Assembly (NCBI GenBank): GCA_036488725.1
Contig: DASXHD010000128.1
Coordinates: 1-64,000 of the forward strand
Direction of reading: 5' to 3'
DNA from: DASXHD01 sp036488725
Lineage (GTDB): Bacteria > Myxococcota_A > Polyangia > Polyangiales > Polyangiaceae
Length of the DNA: 64,000 nt
In this document: piece by piece, positions 1-8,236 of the stretch
How the letters are laid out: each line of letters begins with the position of its first letter
Position numbering within the stretch: the first letter of the stretch is position 1
Notes under the pieces: generated by a model
Seen by the model: the letters and a program-made list of their open reading frames with translations, nothing else
Database searches by the model: none
What the model was told of the DNA's origin: nothing
Position numbers and translations under genes: made by a program

Positions 1-84
1 GGCTTCTTGGGATTCACGTGGGAAGGCACGTTCGGCGGCGAACGTCTCTCTGGCTCGGGGTTCAGCGAATTCCGCGCCGCGTGA
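1..84 (+). CDS. C-terminal fragment of an unknown protein
   Basis: The window opens inside a reading frame that runs in frame 1 to a TGA at 82-84 and encodes 27 residues ending ...GSGFSEFRAA. The start lies outside the window. Codon use is GC-rich like its neighbours and the stop is followed by 93 bases before the next start. The fragment is too short to assign a family. Confidence 0.5.
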   Translation, partial: GFLGFTWEGTFGGERLSGSGFSEFRAA

Positions 85-177
85 GCGACGGCGCTGCGTT
101 TCAGCGAGCACGAAGTCGCGTTTTCTCGGCGTTTTTGCGCCGAAATGATCGCTGGCGTCCGTGGTAGTTTCCTCGCC

Positions 178-987
178 ATGCCCAAGCTCCCCACGAATGC
201 GCGCGCGGTCGTCACCGGCGCTGGAAGCGGCTTCGGCCGCGCGATCACGCTGGAGCTCGCCTCGCGCGGCGCGACTGTGATCGCGAGCGACGTCGACCTC
301 GCCTCGGCCGAAGAGACCGCGAAGCTCGCCCCCGGCGGCTCGGTCATCGCGGCGCGCGCCGACGTGCGCAGCCCCGAGGAGATGAAAGCGCTGATCGACG
401 GCGCGGCCGATCGCTTCGGCGGGCTCGACGTGATGGTGAACAACGCGGGCGTCGCGGTCGCGGGCGCGGTCGGCGAGGTGCCGCTCGACGACTGGCATTT
501 CGAAATCTCGATCAACTTGTACGGCGTGATTCACGGCTGCCACTTCACCGTGCCGATCATGAAAAAACAAAAGCGCGGCTTCATCCTCAACGTCGCGTCG
601 GCAGCGGGCCTCATCGCGGCGCCGCTCATGGGCCCGTACAACGTCACGAAGGCCGGCGTCATCGCGCTCTCGGAGACGCTCCGCACCGAGCTCGAAGAAG
701 ACGGCGTCGCCATCTCGGTTTTGTGCCCGACGTTTTTCCGCACCAACATCCACAAATCGCAGCGCAGCCCCGAGAAGCTCCGCGCGACGTCGGCCAAGCT
801 CGTCGAGGGCGCGAAGTGGTCGGCCGAGCAAATCGCGCGCGTCGCGCTGCGCGGCCTCGAGCGCGGCGAGCTCTACATCATTCCGCAAACCGACGGCAAA
901 ATGCTCTGGCGCGCCAAGCGCGCGCTCGGCGGCGGATTCTATTCGGTCGCCGGCAAAGTCGCGCGCCGTCGCATCACGGAAACCTGA
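178..987 (+). CDS. SDR-family NAD(P)-dependent oxidoreductase
   Basis: A 269-residue classical short-chain dehydrogenase/reductase, probably cytosolic and oxidising or reducing an alcohol/ketone with NAD(P)(H). The nucleotide-binding TGAGSGFG is at residues 13-20, NNAG at 88-91, the catalytic Ser near 141 (NVAS) and the YNVTK catalytic pair at Y154/K158, so all canonical residues are present. I chose ATG 178 because the glycine motif then sits at the usual distance. An in-frame ATG at 145 would add 11 atypical residues. The substrate cannot be read from sequence. A lipase-like gene starts 6 bases after the stop, so the two are probably cotranscribed and may act on related lipid substrates, which is inference only. 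Confidence 0.9.
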   Translation: MPKLPTNARAVVTGAGSGFGRAITLELASRGATVIASDVDLASAEETAKLAPGGSVIAARADVRSPEEMKALIDGAADRFGGLDVMVNNAGVAVAGAVGEVPLDDWHFEISINLYGVIHGCHFTVPIMKKQKRGFILNVASAAGLIAAPLMGPYNVTKAGVIALSETLRTELEEDGVAISVLCPTFFRTNIHKSQRSPEKLRATSAKLVEGAKWSAEQIARVALRGLERGELYIIPQTDGKMLWRAKRALGGGFYSVAGKVARRRITET

Positions 988-993
988 CGAACC

Positions 994-1800
994 ATGTCGA
1001 TCGCGGCGCGCGCGTCGCTCGGCCTCTTCGGCGCCATTCTCGTCGGCGTCTTCTTGTACGTCCTCGTGACCTTCGTGAGCGCGTGGTCGCACATGCCGAA
1101 GCGCGGCGCGCATCACACGTTCGGTTACGCGCTGCGCGAGAGCGTGCTCGCGGTCTTCGTGACGCTCCTCTTCCCGCTCTACGTCGCCTTCGGCCAGAAG
1201 CGCGGCCGCGGCGAGCGCCCGGTCGTCCTCGTCCACGGTTACACGCAGAATCGCGTCGACTTCGTGTATATTTCACGCTTTCTTCGCGCGCGCGGTCTCG
1301 GGCCGATTTACGGCTTCAATTATTTTTCGTTCGCCGACATCCGCGCGAGCAGCAAGAGGCTCGCGCGCTTCGTCGAGCGCGTCTGCAAAGACACCGGCTC
1401 GGCGAACGTCGACCTCGTCTGCCACTCGATGGGCGGCCTCGTCGCGCGCGCGTGCATCGCCCTCGCCCCCGGCCGCGTCCGCCGCTGCGTCACGATCGCG
1501 AGCCCACACTCGGGCGTGCGCTTCCGCGGCCCGATCCTCGGCCGCGGCGGTCGTCAGCTCCGCGCCGGCACGCCATTCTTGGCCGAGCTCGAGACGACCC
1601 CGCTCGGCGTCCCGATGCTGAGCATCTTCTCGACCCACGACAACATCGTCGCGCCCGCCCCCGAATCCGCATCCCTCACCCGCCTCGGCGGCCGCGATTT
1701 CATCGTCGACCAAGTCGGCCACCTCGCGATCCTCTTCGACAAGCGCGTCGCCACCGCCACCGCCGACTTCCTCACGTCCGAAGAGAAACAGAAAGATTGA
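994..1800 (+). CDS. Membrane-anchored lipase-like alpha/beta hydrolase
   Basis: A 268-residue alpha/beta-hydrolase with an N-terminal membrane segment (about residues 8-30) and a second hydrophobic stretch at 50-66. The hydrolase domain shows the oxyanion-type LVHGY at 79-83, a nucleophile elbow CHSMGG with Ser145, and plausible acid and base residues Asp216 (STHDN) and His243 (VGHL). The first elbow residue is Cys rather than Gly. The pattern matches triacylglycerol lipases and PGAP1-like esterases that sit at the envelope. It starts six bases after the SDR gene, consistent with a two-gene unit. The substrate is unknown. Confidence 0.85.
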   Translation: MSIAARASLGLFGAILVGVFLYVLVTFVSAWSHMPKRGAHHTFGYALRESVLAVFVTLLFPLYVAFGQKRGRGERPVVLVHGYTQNRVDFVYISRFLRARGLGPIYGFNYFSFADIRASSKRLARFVERVCKDTGSANVDLVCHSMGGLVARACIALAPGRVRRCVTIASPHSGVRFRGPILGRGGRQLRAGTPFLAELETTPLGVPMLSIFSTHDNIVAPAPESASLTRLGGRDFIVDQVGHLAILFDKRVATATADFLTSEEKQKD

Positions 1801-1915
1801 AAGAGCCGAAGCCGAGAGAAGATTTAAGGTTGCTGCGCGCGCACTCACGAAACAAAAACAAAAAATCCTTCTCTCGCCCTTCCAATCTTCCGATCTTCTG
1901 TTTCTCTCGGGGCGA
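1801..1915. other. Spacer between convergent genes, A/T-rich with a split inverted repeat
   Basis: This 115-base gap separates the lipase-like gene from the convergent lipoprotein hydrolase. It holds an A-rich run around 1851-1865, read as a T-tract on the minus strand, and a 9-base inverted repeat, CGAGAGAAG (1813-1821) with CTTCTCTCG (1868-1876). The loop is about 46 bases, so it is not a textbook intrinsic terminator, but it is the most A/T-rich stretch nearby and is the likely termination zone for both genes. Confidence 0.35.
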
Positions 1916-3934
1916 TCACAGAGGGCAGAGCGTGTCGGAGTCGGTCGAGATGGGCACGACGACCGGGCCGCCTTTGGCGTAGCTCGCGAGGAAGCAGCGG
2001 TACTGATATTTCGGGCCGGGCTCTTGGAACATGATCTCGTGGCCGTCCTCGATGCCGTCGCTCGCGTGCTGCGTGACGACCGCGGTCACGTTGCCCGTCG
2101 CGGTGGCCACGTTGCCCGACGCGGGCAGCGCGATCTCGGTGCGCGACGACATCGGCAAGAGCGGCGCGATCGGCGTGTAGTCGGCGAGCTCCGCCGTCTG
2201 CGAGTCGAGCGCGGATCCGGCCAAATCCAGCCCGAACGAGAGCGTCGACGCGTTCGCCATCGGCGGCAAAATGTAATGGTCGACGATGCCTTGGAACATG
2301 AGCACGTGATGCGGTGCGCCGCTGCCGTCGAGAATTTTCGGACCGTACGTCGGCGGGTCCGCCGCCTCCGCCGCCCACTGCACGAGCGACAAGACCGCGT
2401 CGCCCTCGGTGAGGTGCCGCCCGAGCTGCGGATACCCGACGAGCACTTCGGCGAGCGGACGAATGAGCAGCGGGCTCTTCTTGTAGAGCACGTTCTCGAT
2501 GAAGCTCCCGCCGCACCCGCTCAAGACGACGGCGCCGAACCGCGGCTCGCACGCCGCCGAGAGCGGCGAAATCGTCGCGCCCATCGAGTGCCCCATGAGC
2601 GCGAGCTTGCTCGTGTCGAACTTCGCGCTCGCAGTCGCGAGCCCCGGACACGCGCTCGCGTCGACCGTCAGTGTGTCGAGGATGTGCGCCGCGAGCACGA
2701 GCTCGAGCGCGCTCTGCCGAATGTTGTCGCGAATGGCGCCGGGGTTGCCGATGTTGAAGATGAGAAAATCCTCTTGGTTCGGATCGCCCGTCGGGTTGCG
2801 CAAACCGCCGAGCGGCCCATCGATGCTGATGCCCGCGAACCCCGCGCGCGCGAATTCGAGCGCAGGTCCCGTGCCGGGCGTCGTCGCGGCCTCACCCGTC
2901 CCCGGCTGCACGCCGCGATCGACGAGCGGCCGATCCCCGCCCGCGCCCGTCCGCGAAAAAACGACCGTCGGAAATCCATTCGCCGGCATCGCCGCCCGCG
3001 GCAGCGTGACCACCACGTTCGCGGTCTGCGTCCCCTGAAAAATGGGCTTTCCCTGCGCGTCGAAGGTCCACACGCCGCCATCGGTCGCATAAGGCGGCGT
3101 GCCCGTTTGATAGACGGGCATGTCGATGGTTGAAGAATACACGCAATAATCGTCGAACACTTCGTTCGGCGCGAGCGGCGCGTTGGGGGCCGGCATCGGT
3201 CGCGCGAGCGCGTCGGCGAGCACCGCGCGCATCCCCGCGAGCGGATCGTCGGTGCGATAGACCGCGAGCCCGACGACGTTCGACACGTCACCGATCGCGG
3301 TGATGGCTCCCTGCATCTCGCTCATCGCCGCCGCCGACACACCCGCCGGCGCGACGCCCGACGCGAGCGAGTTCATCTGCGCCGACGGAGCGAGCGCGCG
3401 TCCCATCGCGTCGCGCACCGCGCTCGTCACGACCGCCGCGTATCGCGTGAGCGGCCGGAGCGGCAAACCCTGATAAGGAAGCACGGTGATCTGATGCGGC
3501 GCGCCGAACGGCCCGCCGTCGTCGTCGTAGCTCACGGCGGCTGGGATCTTCGTTCGATACGTGGGCGACGTCGGATCGGCGTCCATCAAGTAAACCGCCG
3601 CGTCCGCCGACGTCGTCCCCGCGATGTCCGGCAACGTCGAGGGATCGACCGACGCGGTCGCCGAAAAAAAGACGCCCGCAGTCGAAGAAAATCCGTGGGC
3701 GTCGCTCGCGAGGAGCGCGACGGCTTGCTTGACGACCTGGGCGCCGTCCTGACCCGGAAATCCCGAAATCGCGACGTGACCGTCGGCCGTGCGCAGATCT
3801 TCGCTCGGAAAGGGCGCGTCGTAGAAGGACGACGCGCGCGTGAAATCCATCGCGATGCTCGTGGGCGGCGCGGGCTGCGAGGAGGAGCAAGCCGGCGCCA
3901 CCATCACGAGGGCGGCGAGAACGAAGGCGCGCAT
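1916..3934 (-). CDS. Lipoprotein with alpha/beta-hydrolase domain
   Basis: A 672-residue secreted lipoprotein. The N-terminus is a lipoprotein signal ending in a lipobox-like VAPAC with Cys16, followed by a Ser/Pro linker. The N-terminal half is beta-rich and lacks recognisable motifs. The C-terminal half contains a hydrolase nucleophile elbow GHSMG with Ser450. The arrangement resembles bacterial lipoproteins with an N-terminal Ig-like or lipase-N region before a lipase/esterase domain. I expect it on the periplasmic or outer-membrane side, acting on an ester. The gene is followed downstream only by the convergent spacer. The enzyme class is likely, the substrate unknown. Confidence 0.75.
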   Translation of the reverse strand: MRAFVLAALVMVAPACSSSQPAPPTSIAMDFTRASSFYDAPFPSEDLRTADGHVAISGFPGQDGAQVVKQAVALLASDAHGFSSTAGVFFSATASVDPSTLPDIAGTTSADAAVYLMDADPTSPTYRTKIPAAVSYDDDGGPFGAPHQITVLPYQGLPLRPLTRYAAVVTSAVRDAMGRALAPSAQMNSLASGVAPAGVSAAAMSEMQGAITAIGDVSNVVGLAVYRTDDPLAGMRAVLADALARPMPAPNAPLAPNEVFDDYCVYSSTIDMPVYQTGTPPYATDGGVWTFDAQGKPIFQGTQTANVVVTLPRAAMPANGFPTVVFSRTGAGGDRPLVDRGVQPGTGEAATTPGTGPALEFARAGFAGISIDGPLGGLRNPTGDPNQEDFLIFNIGNPGAIRDNIRQSALELVLAAHILDTLTVDASACPGLATASAKFDTSKLALMGHSMGATISPLSAACEPRFGAVVLSGCGGSFIENVLYKKSPLLIRPLAEVLVGYPQLGRHLTEGDAVLSLVQWAAEAADPPTYGPKILDGSGAPHHVLMFQGIVDHYILPPMANASTLSFGLDLAGSALDSQTAELADYTPIAPLLPMSSRTEIALPASGNVATATGNVTAVVTQHASDGIEDGHEIMFQEPGPKYQYRCFLASYAKGGPVVVPISTDSDTLCPL

Positions 3935-3955
3935 CGCGCCGTTCAGTGTAGCAGC

Positions 3956-4651
3956 TCAGAACTGGCCGGTGAGACCGAGACCGGTGAAGCTCTTGGCGAC
4001 GATCGGCGCGGCGGTGACGTTCTTCAAGAAGCCGAGATCGTTACGAACGAGCACCGTCTTCGGAACCGCGAGGCCGTAGATGAACATCGCGACGCCGGCC
4101 GCTTGAGCGAGACCGTCGACGACGAGAAAGACGTCGGCGGTCGCCGAATCGGTGTTGCCCATCGTGATGAACGGGCCGACGACCGGGATGAAGAGCGGCG
4201 CTGCTTCGTTTTTGCAAGTGCCGCCGAACGAGCCGCTGCATGCGTCCTCGCCGATCGCCGCGACGAGCAGCGAAACGAGATACGTGCCGCCGAAGAGACC
4301 GGCGCCGCCGCCGACGAGACTGCCGCGAATGCGCGCCGAGGGGTGGTAGCCCGGAGGAATCGGATCGCCTTCGTGCCAGTCGCGAATGACGCGCGGCCCG
4401 GACATCGCGACGCTCTGCGGGACGTAAGTCTGCTGGGTCTGCTGCTGCATCGGCGCGACGTACTGCCCGTTCGGCGCCACCGCGTCTTGCGGCGGCGGCG
4501 GCGCGACCTGCTGCTGAACGTAAACCGGCTGCTGCGGCTGATAGGGCTGGACCTGGACTTGAACCTGCGCCGACTGGGCCATCGCCGTCATGGGTGCGAG
4601 CAAAAGGGCAAGGCTGGTGACGGCGGCAATCGAACGAGACGCGGTGTGCAT
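3956..4651 (-). CDS. Exported Gln/Pro-rich membrane protein of unknown function
   Basis: A 231-residue protein starting with a good signal peptide (MHTASRSIAAVTSLALLLAP, cleavage after AMAQ). A low-complexity region rich in Gln, Pro and Val follows (about residues 27-90). The C-terminal half has two or three hydrophobic, glycine-rich segments that could be membrane helices. I chose ATG 4651 because a strong Shine-Dalgarno (GGAGGA) lies about 10 bases upstream and the signal peptide begins there. The longer in-frame start at 4801 would hide it. The gene stops 21 bases before the lipoprotein hydrolase start on the same strand. No family is recognised. Confidence 0.7.
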   Translation of the reverse strand: MHTASRSIAAVTSLALLLAPMTAMAQSAQVQVQVQPYQPQQPVYVQQQVAPPPPQDAVAPNGQYVAPMQQQTQQTYVPQSVAMSGPRVIRDWHEGDPIPPGYHPSARIRGSLVGGGAGLFGGTYLVSLLVAAIGEDACSGSFGGTCKNEAAPLFIPVVGPFITMGNTDSATADVFLVVDGLAQAAGVAMFIYGLAVPKTVLVRNDLGFLKNVTAAPIVAKSFTGLGLTGQF

Positions 4652-4860
4652 GATTTGATTTTCCTCCCGGACGCCCCGGTTCTTAGCAATGCGCGGGCCA
4701 TGGCTCGGCCGTACGGAATCGAGGCTACACGACCGCGATTTTTCGCGAAACACGGGGGAGATGTGAACGCCAGGCAACGTATGATGTGCTTCCCGCGTCA
4801 CAACGAATCAATCCGTATGCGGATACGCGCCTACGCGGTTTCGCGCTTTTCCTGGTCAAA

Positions 4861-5883
4861 TCACCGGATGCCGACTGCGCGGCGGACGCGATCGAGGACC
4901 GGTTTGGCGCGGGCTCTCGCGCGCTCGGCGCCCTCGGCGAGCACGGCTTCGACGGCCGCGGAATCCTTCTCGAGCTCGCGGCGGCGTGCGCGCGCGGGCC
5001 CGAGCTTCTCGAAAAAAAGCTCCGCGAGCCGCTGCTTGTAGTGCCCGTAGCCCTTGCCGCCCTCGCGGAACGTGCGATCGATTTCGCTCATCTCCTCCGG
5101 CGACGCGAAGAGCTTCAAGAGCGCGTGGATCGGCGTCGCGTTCGGATCCTTCGGCGCTTCGACGGCCGTCGAGTCGCTCTTGATGCTCATGATCCGCTTT
5201 TGCGTGGGCTTGTCCTCGCCGAACAAGTCGATCGTGTTGCCGTAGCTCTTGGACATTTTTTGCCCATCGATGCCGGGCACGACCGCGGTCGCCTCTTGGA
5301 TTCGCGCGCGCGGCAGCTTCAGGAGGCCGTGCACGTCCGCTTTGCCTTGCGCCGCGTTCAGTCGATCGATGTATTTTGCATCGAATGCCGCGTTGAGCTT
5401 GATCGCGATGTCGCGCGCCATCTCGAGGTGCTGCTGTTGATCGCGCCCGACCGGCACTTCGTCCGAGTCGTACGCCAGGATGTCCGCCGCCATGAGCGCG
5501 GGGTACGTGAAGAGGCCGGCGTCGGGCGCGATGCCTTTCGCGATTTTGTCTTTGTAGGAGTGCGCGTTCTCGAGCATCGCCATCGGCGTGACCGCGAGGA
5601 GGATCCAAAAGAGCTCGGTCACCTCGGGGATGTCGGACTGGCGAAAGAGCGCGACGTCGGGCCGCGCAGGGTCGAGGCCGAGCGCGAGATAATCGAGGGC
5701 GACGTCACGCGTGAGCGCGCGGAGCTTTTCGCCGTCGCGGACGGTCGTGAGCGCGTGGAGGTCGGCGATGAAGATGAGGCACTCGTTTCCAGTGCCTTGA
5801 AGCTCGAGAAACTGCGCGATCGCCCCGAAATAATTCCCGAGGTGGAGCTTGCCCGAGCTTTGGATTCCAGAAAGAACGCGCAT
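4861..5883 (-). CDS. trpS: Tryptophanyl-tRNA synthetase
   Basis: TrpS charges tRNA-Trp in the cytosol using ATP. This 340-residue class I synthetase has its HIGH-type motif as HLGN (residues 14-17, after SGKL) and KMSKS at 209-213 in GQKMSKSYGN. Its length and its PVGRDQQQHLE segment are typical of bacterial TrpS. ATG 5883 is the natural start because it places MRVLSGIQ directly before the HIGH motif. The frame stays open upstream to 5970 but that extension would be Arg-rich and overlap the divergent gene. The start lies 39 bases from the divergent gene at 5923, so any promoters must be compact. The 209 bases downstream, before the next minus-strand gene, contain no other gene I can support. 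Confidence 0.96.
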   Translation of the reverse strand: MRVLSGIQSSGKLHLGNYFGAIAQFLELQGTGNECLIFIADLHALTTVRDGEKLRALTRDVALDYLALGLDPARPDVALFRQSDIPEVTELFWILLAVTPMAMLENAHSYKDKIAKGIAPDAGLFTYPALMAADILAYDSDEVPVGRDQQQHLEMARDIAIKLNAAFDAKYIDRLNAAQGKADVHGLLKLPRARIQEATAVVPGIDGQKMSKSYGNTIDLFGEDKPTQKRIMSIKSDSTAVEAPKDPNATPIHALLKLFASPEEMSEIDRTFREGGKGYGHYKQRLAELFFEKLGPARARRRELEKDSAAVEAVLAEGAERARARAKPVLDRVRRAVGIR

Positions 5884-5922
5884 GGGAACCGCCGGCCTTC
5901 GGCGTGGTCTATCCTTTAACAC

Positions 5923-6645
5923 ATGCGACGTTCGGCCCTCGCGTTTCTGACGGCGTCGCTGCTCGTGCATGCCGGGCTGGGCGAAGGCGGCGCGTGGCTC
6001 GCGCGGCGTGGGCAGAGCCGCGAGCTCGGCACGCCGAAGGTCGTGTTCGCGGGGGAGACGTTCGACATTCAGGCGGTCGACGATCGAGCAGCGCCCTCCC
6101 CGTCCGTCGTGGCGCCCGTCGAACGGCCCGACGAGCAGGGCGTGACCGCGGCGCCGCGCGCGCAGATTGCCGCGCGCGGCGATTCATCGAGCGAAAAAAC
6201 CGTGCAGGCCCCGCTGACGTTCGGCGCGATGGGCGATCGCAGCGCGACCTCGCTCATCGTCGCGGTGTCGCGCGGTTTCCCGCAAGCGGCGAGCACCGAC
6301 CCGGTGTGGCGCGGCGTTTCGTTCGGCGACGCGGGCGACGCCACGCTCGAGATCGAGCTCGAAGCCGACGGGACGCTCGCGCGCTGGAGCCTCGGGCCCG
6401 GCGCGTCGCCCGCGCTGCGGCAAGCGATGGTCCGCACGATGGCGCTCGTGGGCGGTCGCGCGTTCGTCGCGCGCGGCGCGGTCACCAAGCTGCGCGTCGC
6501 CGCGCGCGTCTCGCCCGACGCCGTGCGCGACGGAACCGACGCCGTTTACGCGATCCACAGCGAGCACGAAGGCGACCACGCGCTCGCGTTCTTCTCGCTC
6601 GCCAGCGGCCGCCGCGTCGATTTGGTGATCACCGCGCTGAAGTAA
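5923..6645 (+). CDS. Secreted protein, possibly TonB-like C-terminal fold
   Basis: A 240-residue protein with an N-terminal signal or anchor (MRRSALAFLTASLLVHAGLG), then a variable Pro/Ala-rich linker to about residue 110. The C-terminal part resembles the beta-alpha-beta pattern of TonB/AgmX-type domains (GDATLEIELEADGTLARWSL, then PALRQAMVRTMALVGG), though no Pro-rich spacer long enough for a classical energy-transducing TonB is present. It probably sits in the periplasm, tethered to the inner membrane. It is divergent from trpS and stops 16 bases before the polytopic GT-C-like gene, so cotranscription with that gene is likely. Function unknown. Confidence 0.65.
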   Translation: MRRSALAFLTASLLVHAGLGEGGAWLARRGQSRELGTPKVVFAGETFDIQAVDDRAAPSPSVVAPVERPDEQGVTAAPRAQIAARGDSSSEKTVQAPLTFGAMGDRSATSLIVAVSRGFPQAASTDPVWRGVSFGDAGDATLEIELEADGTLARWSLGPGASPALRQAMVRTMALVGGRAFVARGAVTKLRVAARVSPDAVRDGTDAVYAIHSEHEGDHALAFFSLASGRRVDLVITALK

Positions 6646-6661
6646 GGCTAAATCGCGCGCC

Positions 6662-8236
6662 GTGAAGGCATGGCTCGCGAAACGCTCGGACCGGACGCTC
6701 GCGCTTCTCTGCGCGGCCGCCGTGTTCGTGCTCGTCGCGTGGCCGCTTCTTCTCGTCGAGGTGCCGCCGTACCAAGACGTCGCGAACCATCTCGCGGTCT
6801 CGACCGTCGCCGATCATCCGGCCGATTATCCCGAGTTCGTCTTCACCGGATATTGGAAGACGAACGCGGCGTTCTTCGCGTGGGAACATTTCGTCGGACA
6901 CGCCGTCGGCGCGCTCGTCGCGATTCGGCTTTTTTCGGCGCTCGTCCTCGCGGCGAGCGCGCTCGCGTTCACGCGCCTCTTGCTCGTCTTGCGCGGCCGC
7001 GACGAGCTCCTCGTCGGCACGCTCTTCCTCGCGCCGATGGTGCATTCGTTTTGCATTTGTCTCGGCCTGCTCGATTTTTCGCTCGGCTTCGCGCTCGCGG
7101 TCTGGCTCCTCGCGCAGATGATCGAGCAGCAGCGCGCGCCGACCGCGACGCGCGCGGCGGGCATCGCGCTCACGTCGGTCGCGATTTGGTATGCGCACCC
7201 GATTCCGCTCTTTCTCGCCGGCGTGCTCGTGCTCGTCGAAATCGCCGTCACGGCATTTCGCTCCCGAGACGAAGCCAAGCGCACGTTCGTCTGGTGCGGT
7301 CTGCCCGCGACGGCCGGCGCGCTCCTGATGGCGTGGTCGGTGCTCGGCCAGCTCCTCGGGCCAGCGACGGTTCACCTCCGAAGCTACCCGAGCATCTGGC
7401 TCGCGCCGTGGGACCTCGTGCAAAATCTGTGGGTCCAATATTTTCTCGCGTTCACCCCGCGCTCGGCTTCGTCGATCGTTCCTTGCGTCGCGCTCGCGGT
7501 CATCGCTTGGCGGGCGCGCCGCGAGCGTCACGCGTTTTTCGGGCCGGCCGCGTTCGGCGTGCTCGCCGCGCTCTACGCGACCGTGCCGTACGTTCTTTCG
7601 TTTTGGGCGTTCGCCAACACGCGCGTCGAGCCTTTTCTCTGGACCGCCGCGCTCGTGCGTGTTCCATCACGCGTTCCGCGATGGCTCGCGCGCGCGCTCG
7701 CGTTCGCCGCGCTCGCTTACTCGATCTCGCTCGGCGTCGACTTCGTTCGTCTCGATCGCGATCGTCGCGAATTCGTCGCCGGCATCCCGGCGGTCCCCGA
7801 GCACGCGAAGCTCCTCCCGCTGATCTTCGACACGAAGGGCGCGAGCGTGAGCACGCGTCCGCTCTCGCACACGTGGGGCTACTACGTCGAAGCAAAACAA
7901 GTCGCCGCGCCGCGTCTCTTCGCGACGTCGCGGATGTTCGGCGTCGCCTATCGCGAAGCGCCCGATCCGCAGCTCGAGCAAGTCGCGCTCGAGCACTTCA
8001 CGGGCGCGATGCGCGATCCGACCGCGTTCTGCGATCTCCTCGAAGGCGCCGGCATCCACGCGAGCGACTGCACCCAGCGCTGGCGCGACGCGTGGGCGGA
8101 TTTCTGGAAAGACGTCGAGCCGAAATTCGACTGGCTCCTCCTCTGGGACACGCCCGCCGTCACGATGACCGTCATCCCGCCCGAGTATCGCGAGGTCTTC
8201 GCGCGAGGCCACCTGCGGATCATGCACCGTCCGTAG
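6662..8236 (+). CDS. Polytopic GT-C-like membrane protein
   Basis: A 524-residue integral membrane protein with about ten hydrophobic helices and a soluble C-terminal domain of about 150 residues. After the first helix it has the loop motif VPPYQDVANHL with Asp39, the place where GT-C glycosyltransferases carry their catalytic acidic residue. No characterised family is certain. The start is GTG at 6662, 16 bases after the previous stop. The protein is clearly paralogous to the convergent gene at 8220-9713: both have PP-x-QD-x(3)-HL after helix 1, an F-K-TNA segment and a similar C-terminal domain. Their 3' ends overlap by 17 bases. A role in transferring a lipid-linked sugar at the envelope is inference. 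Confidence 0.75.
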   Translation: MKAWLAKRSDRTLALLCAAAVFVLVAWPLLLVEVPPYQDVANHLAVSTVADHPADYPEFVFTGYWKTNAAFFAWEHFVGHAVGALVAIRLFSALVLAASALAFTRLLLVLRGRDELLVGTLFLAPMVHSFCICLGLLDFSLGFALAVWLLAQMIEQQRAPTATRAAGIALTSVAIWYAHPIPLFLAGVLVLVEIAVTAFRSRDEAKRTFVWCGLPATAGALLMAWSVLGQLLGPATVHLRSYPSIWLAPWDLVQNLWVQYFLAFTPRSASSIVPCVALAVIAWRARRERHAFFGPAAFGVLAALYATVPYVLSFWAFANTRVEPFLWTAALVRVPSRVPRWLARALAFAALAYSISLGVDFVRLDRDRREFVAGIPAVPEHAKLLPLIFDTKGASVSTRPLSHTWGYYVEAKQVAAPRLFATSRMFGVAYREAPDPQLEQVALEHFTGAMRDPTAFCDLLEGAGIHASDCTQRWRDAWADFWKDVEPKFDWLLLWDTPAVTMTVIPPEYREVFARGHLRIMHRP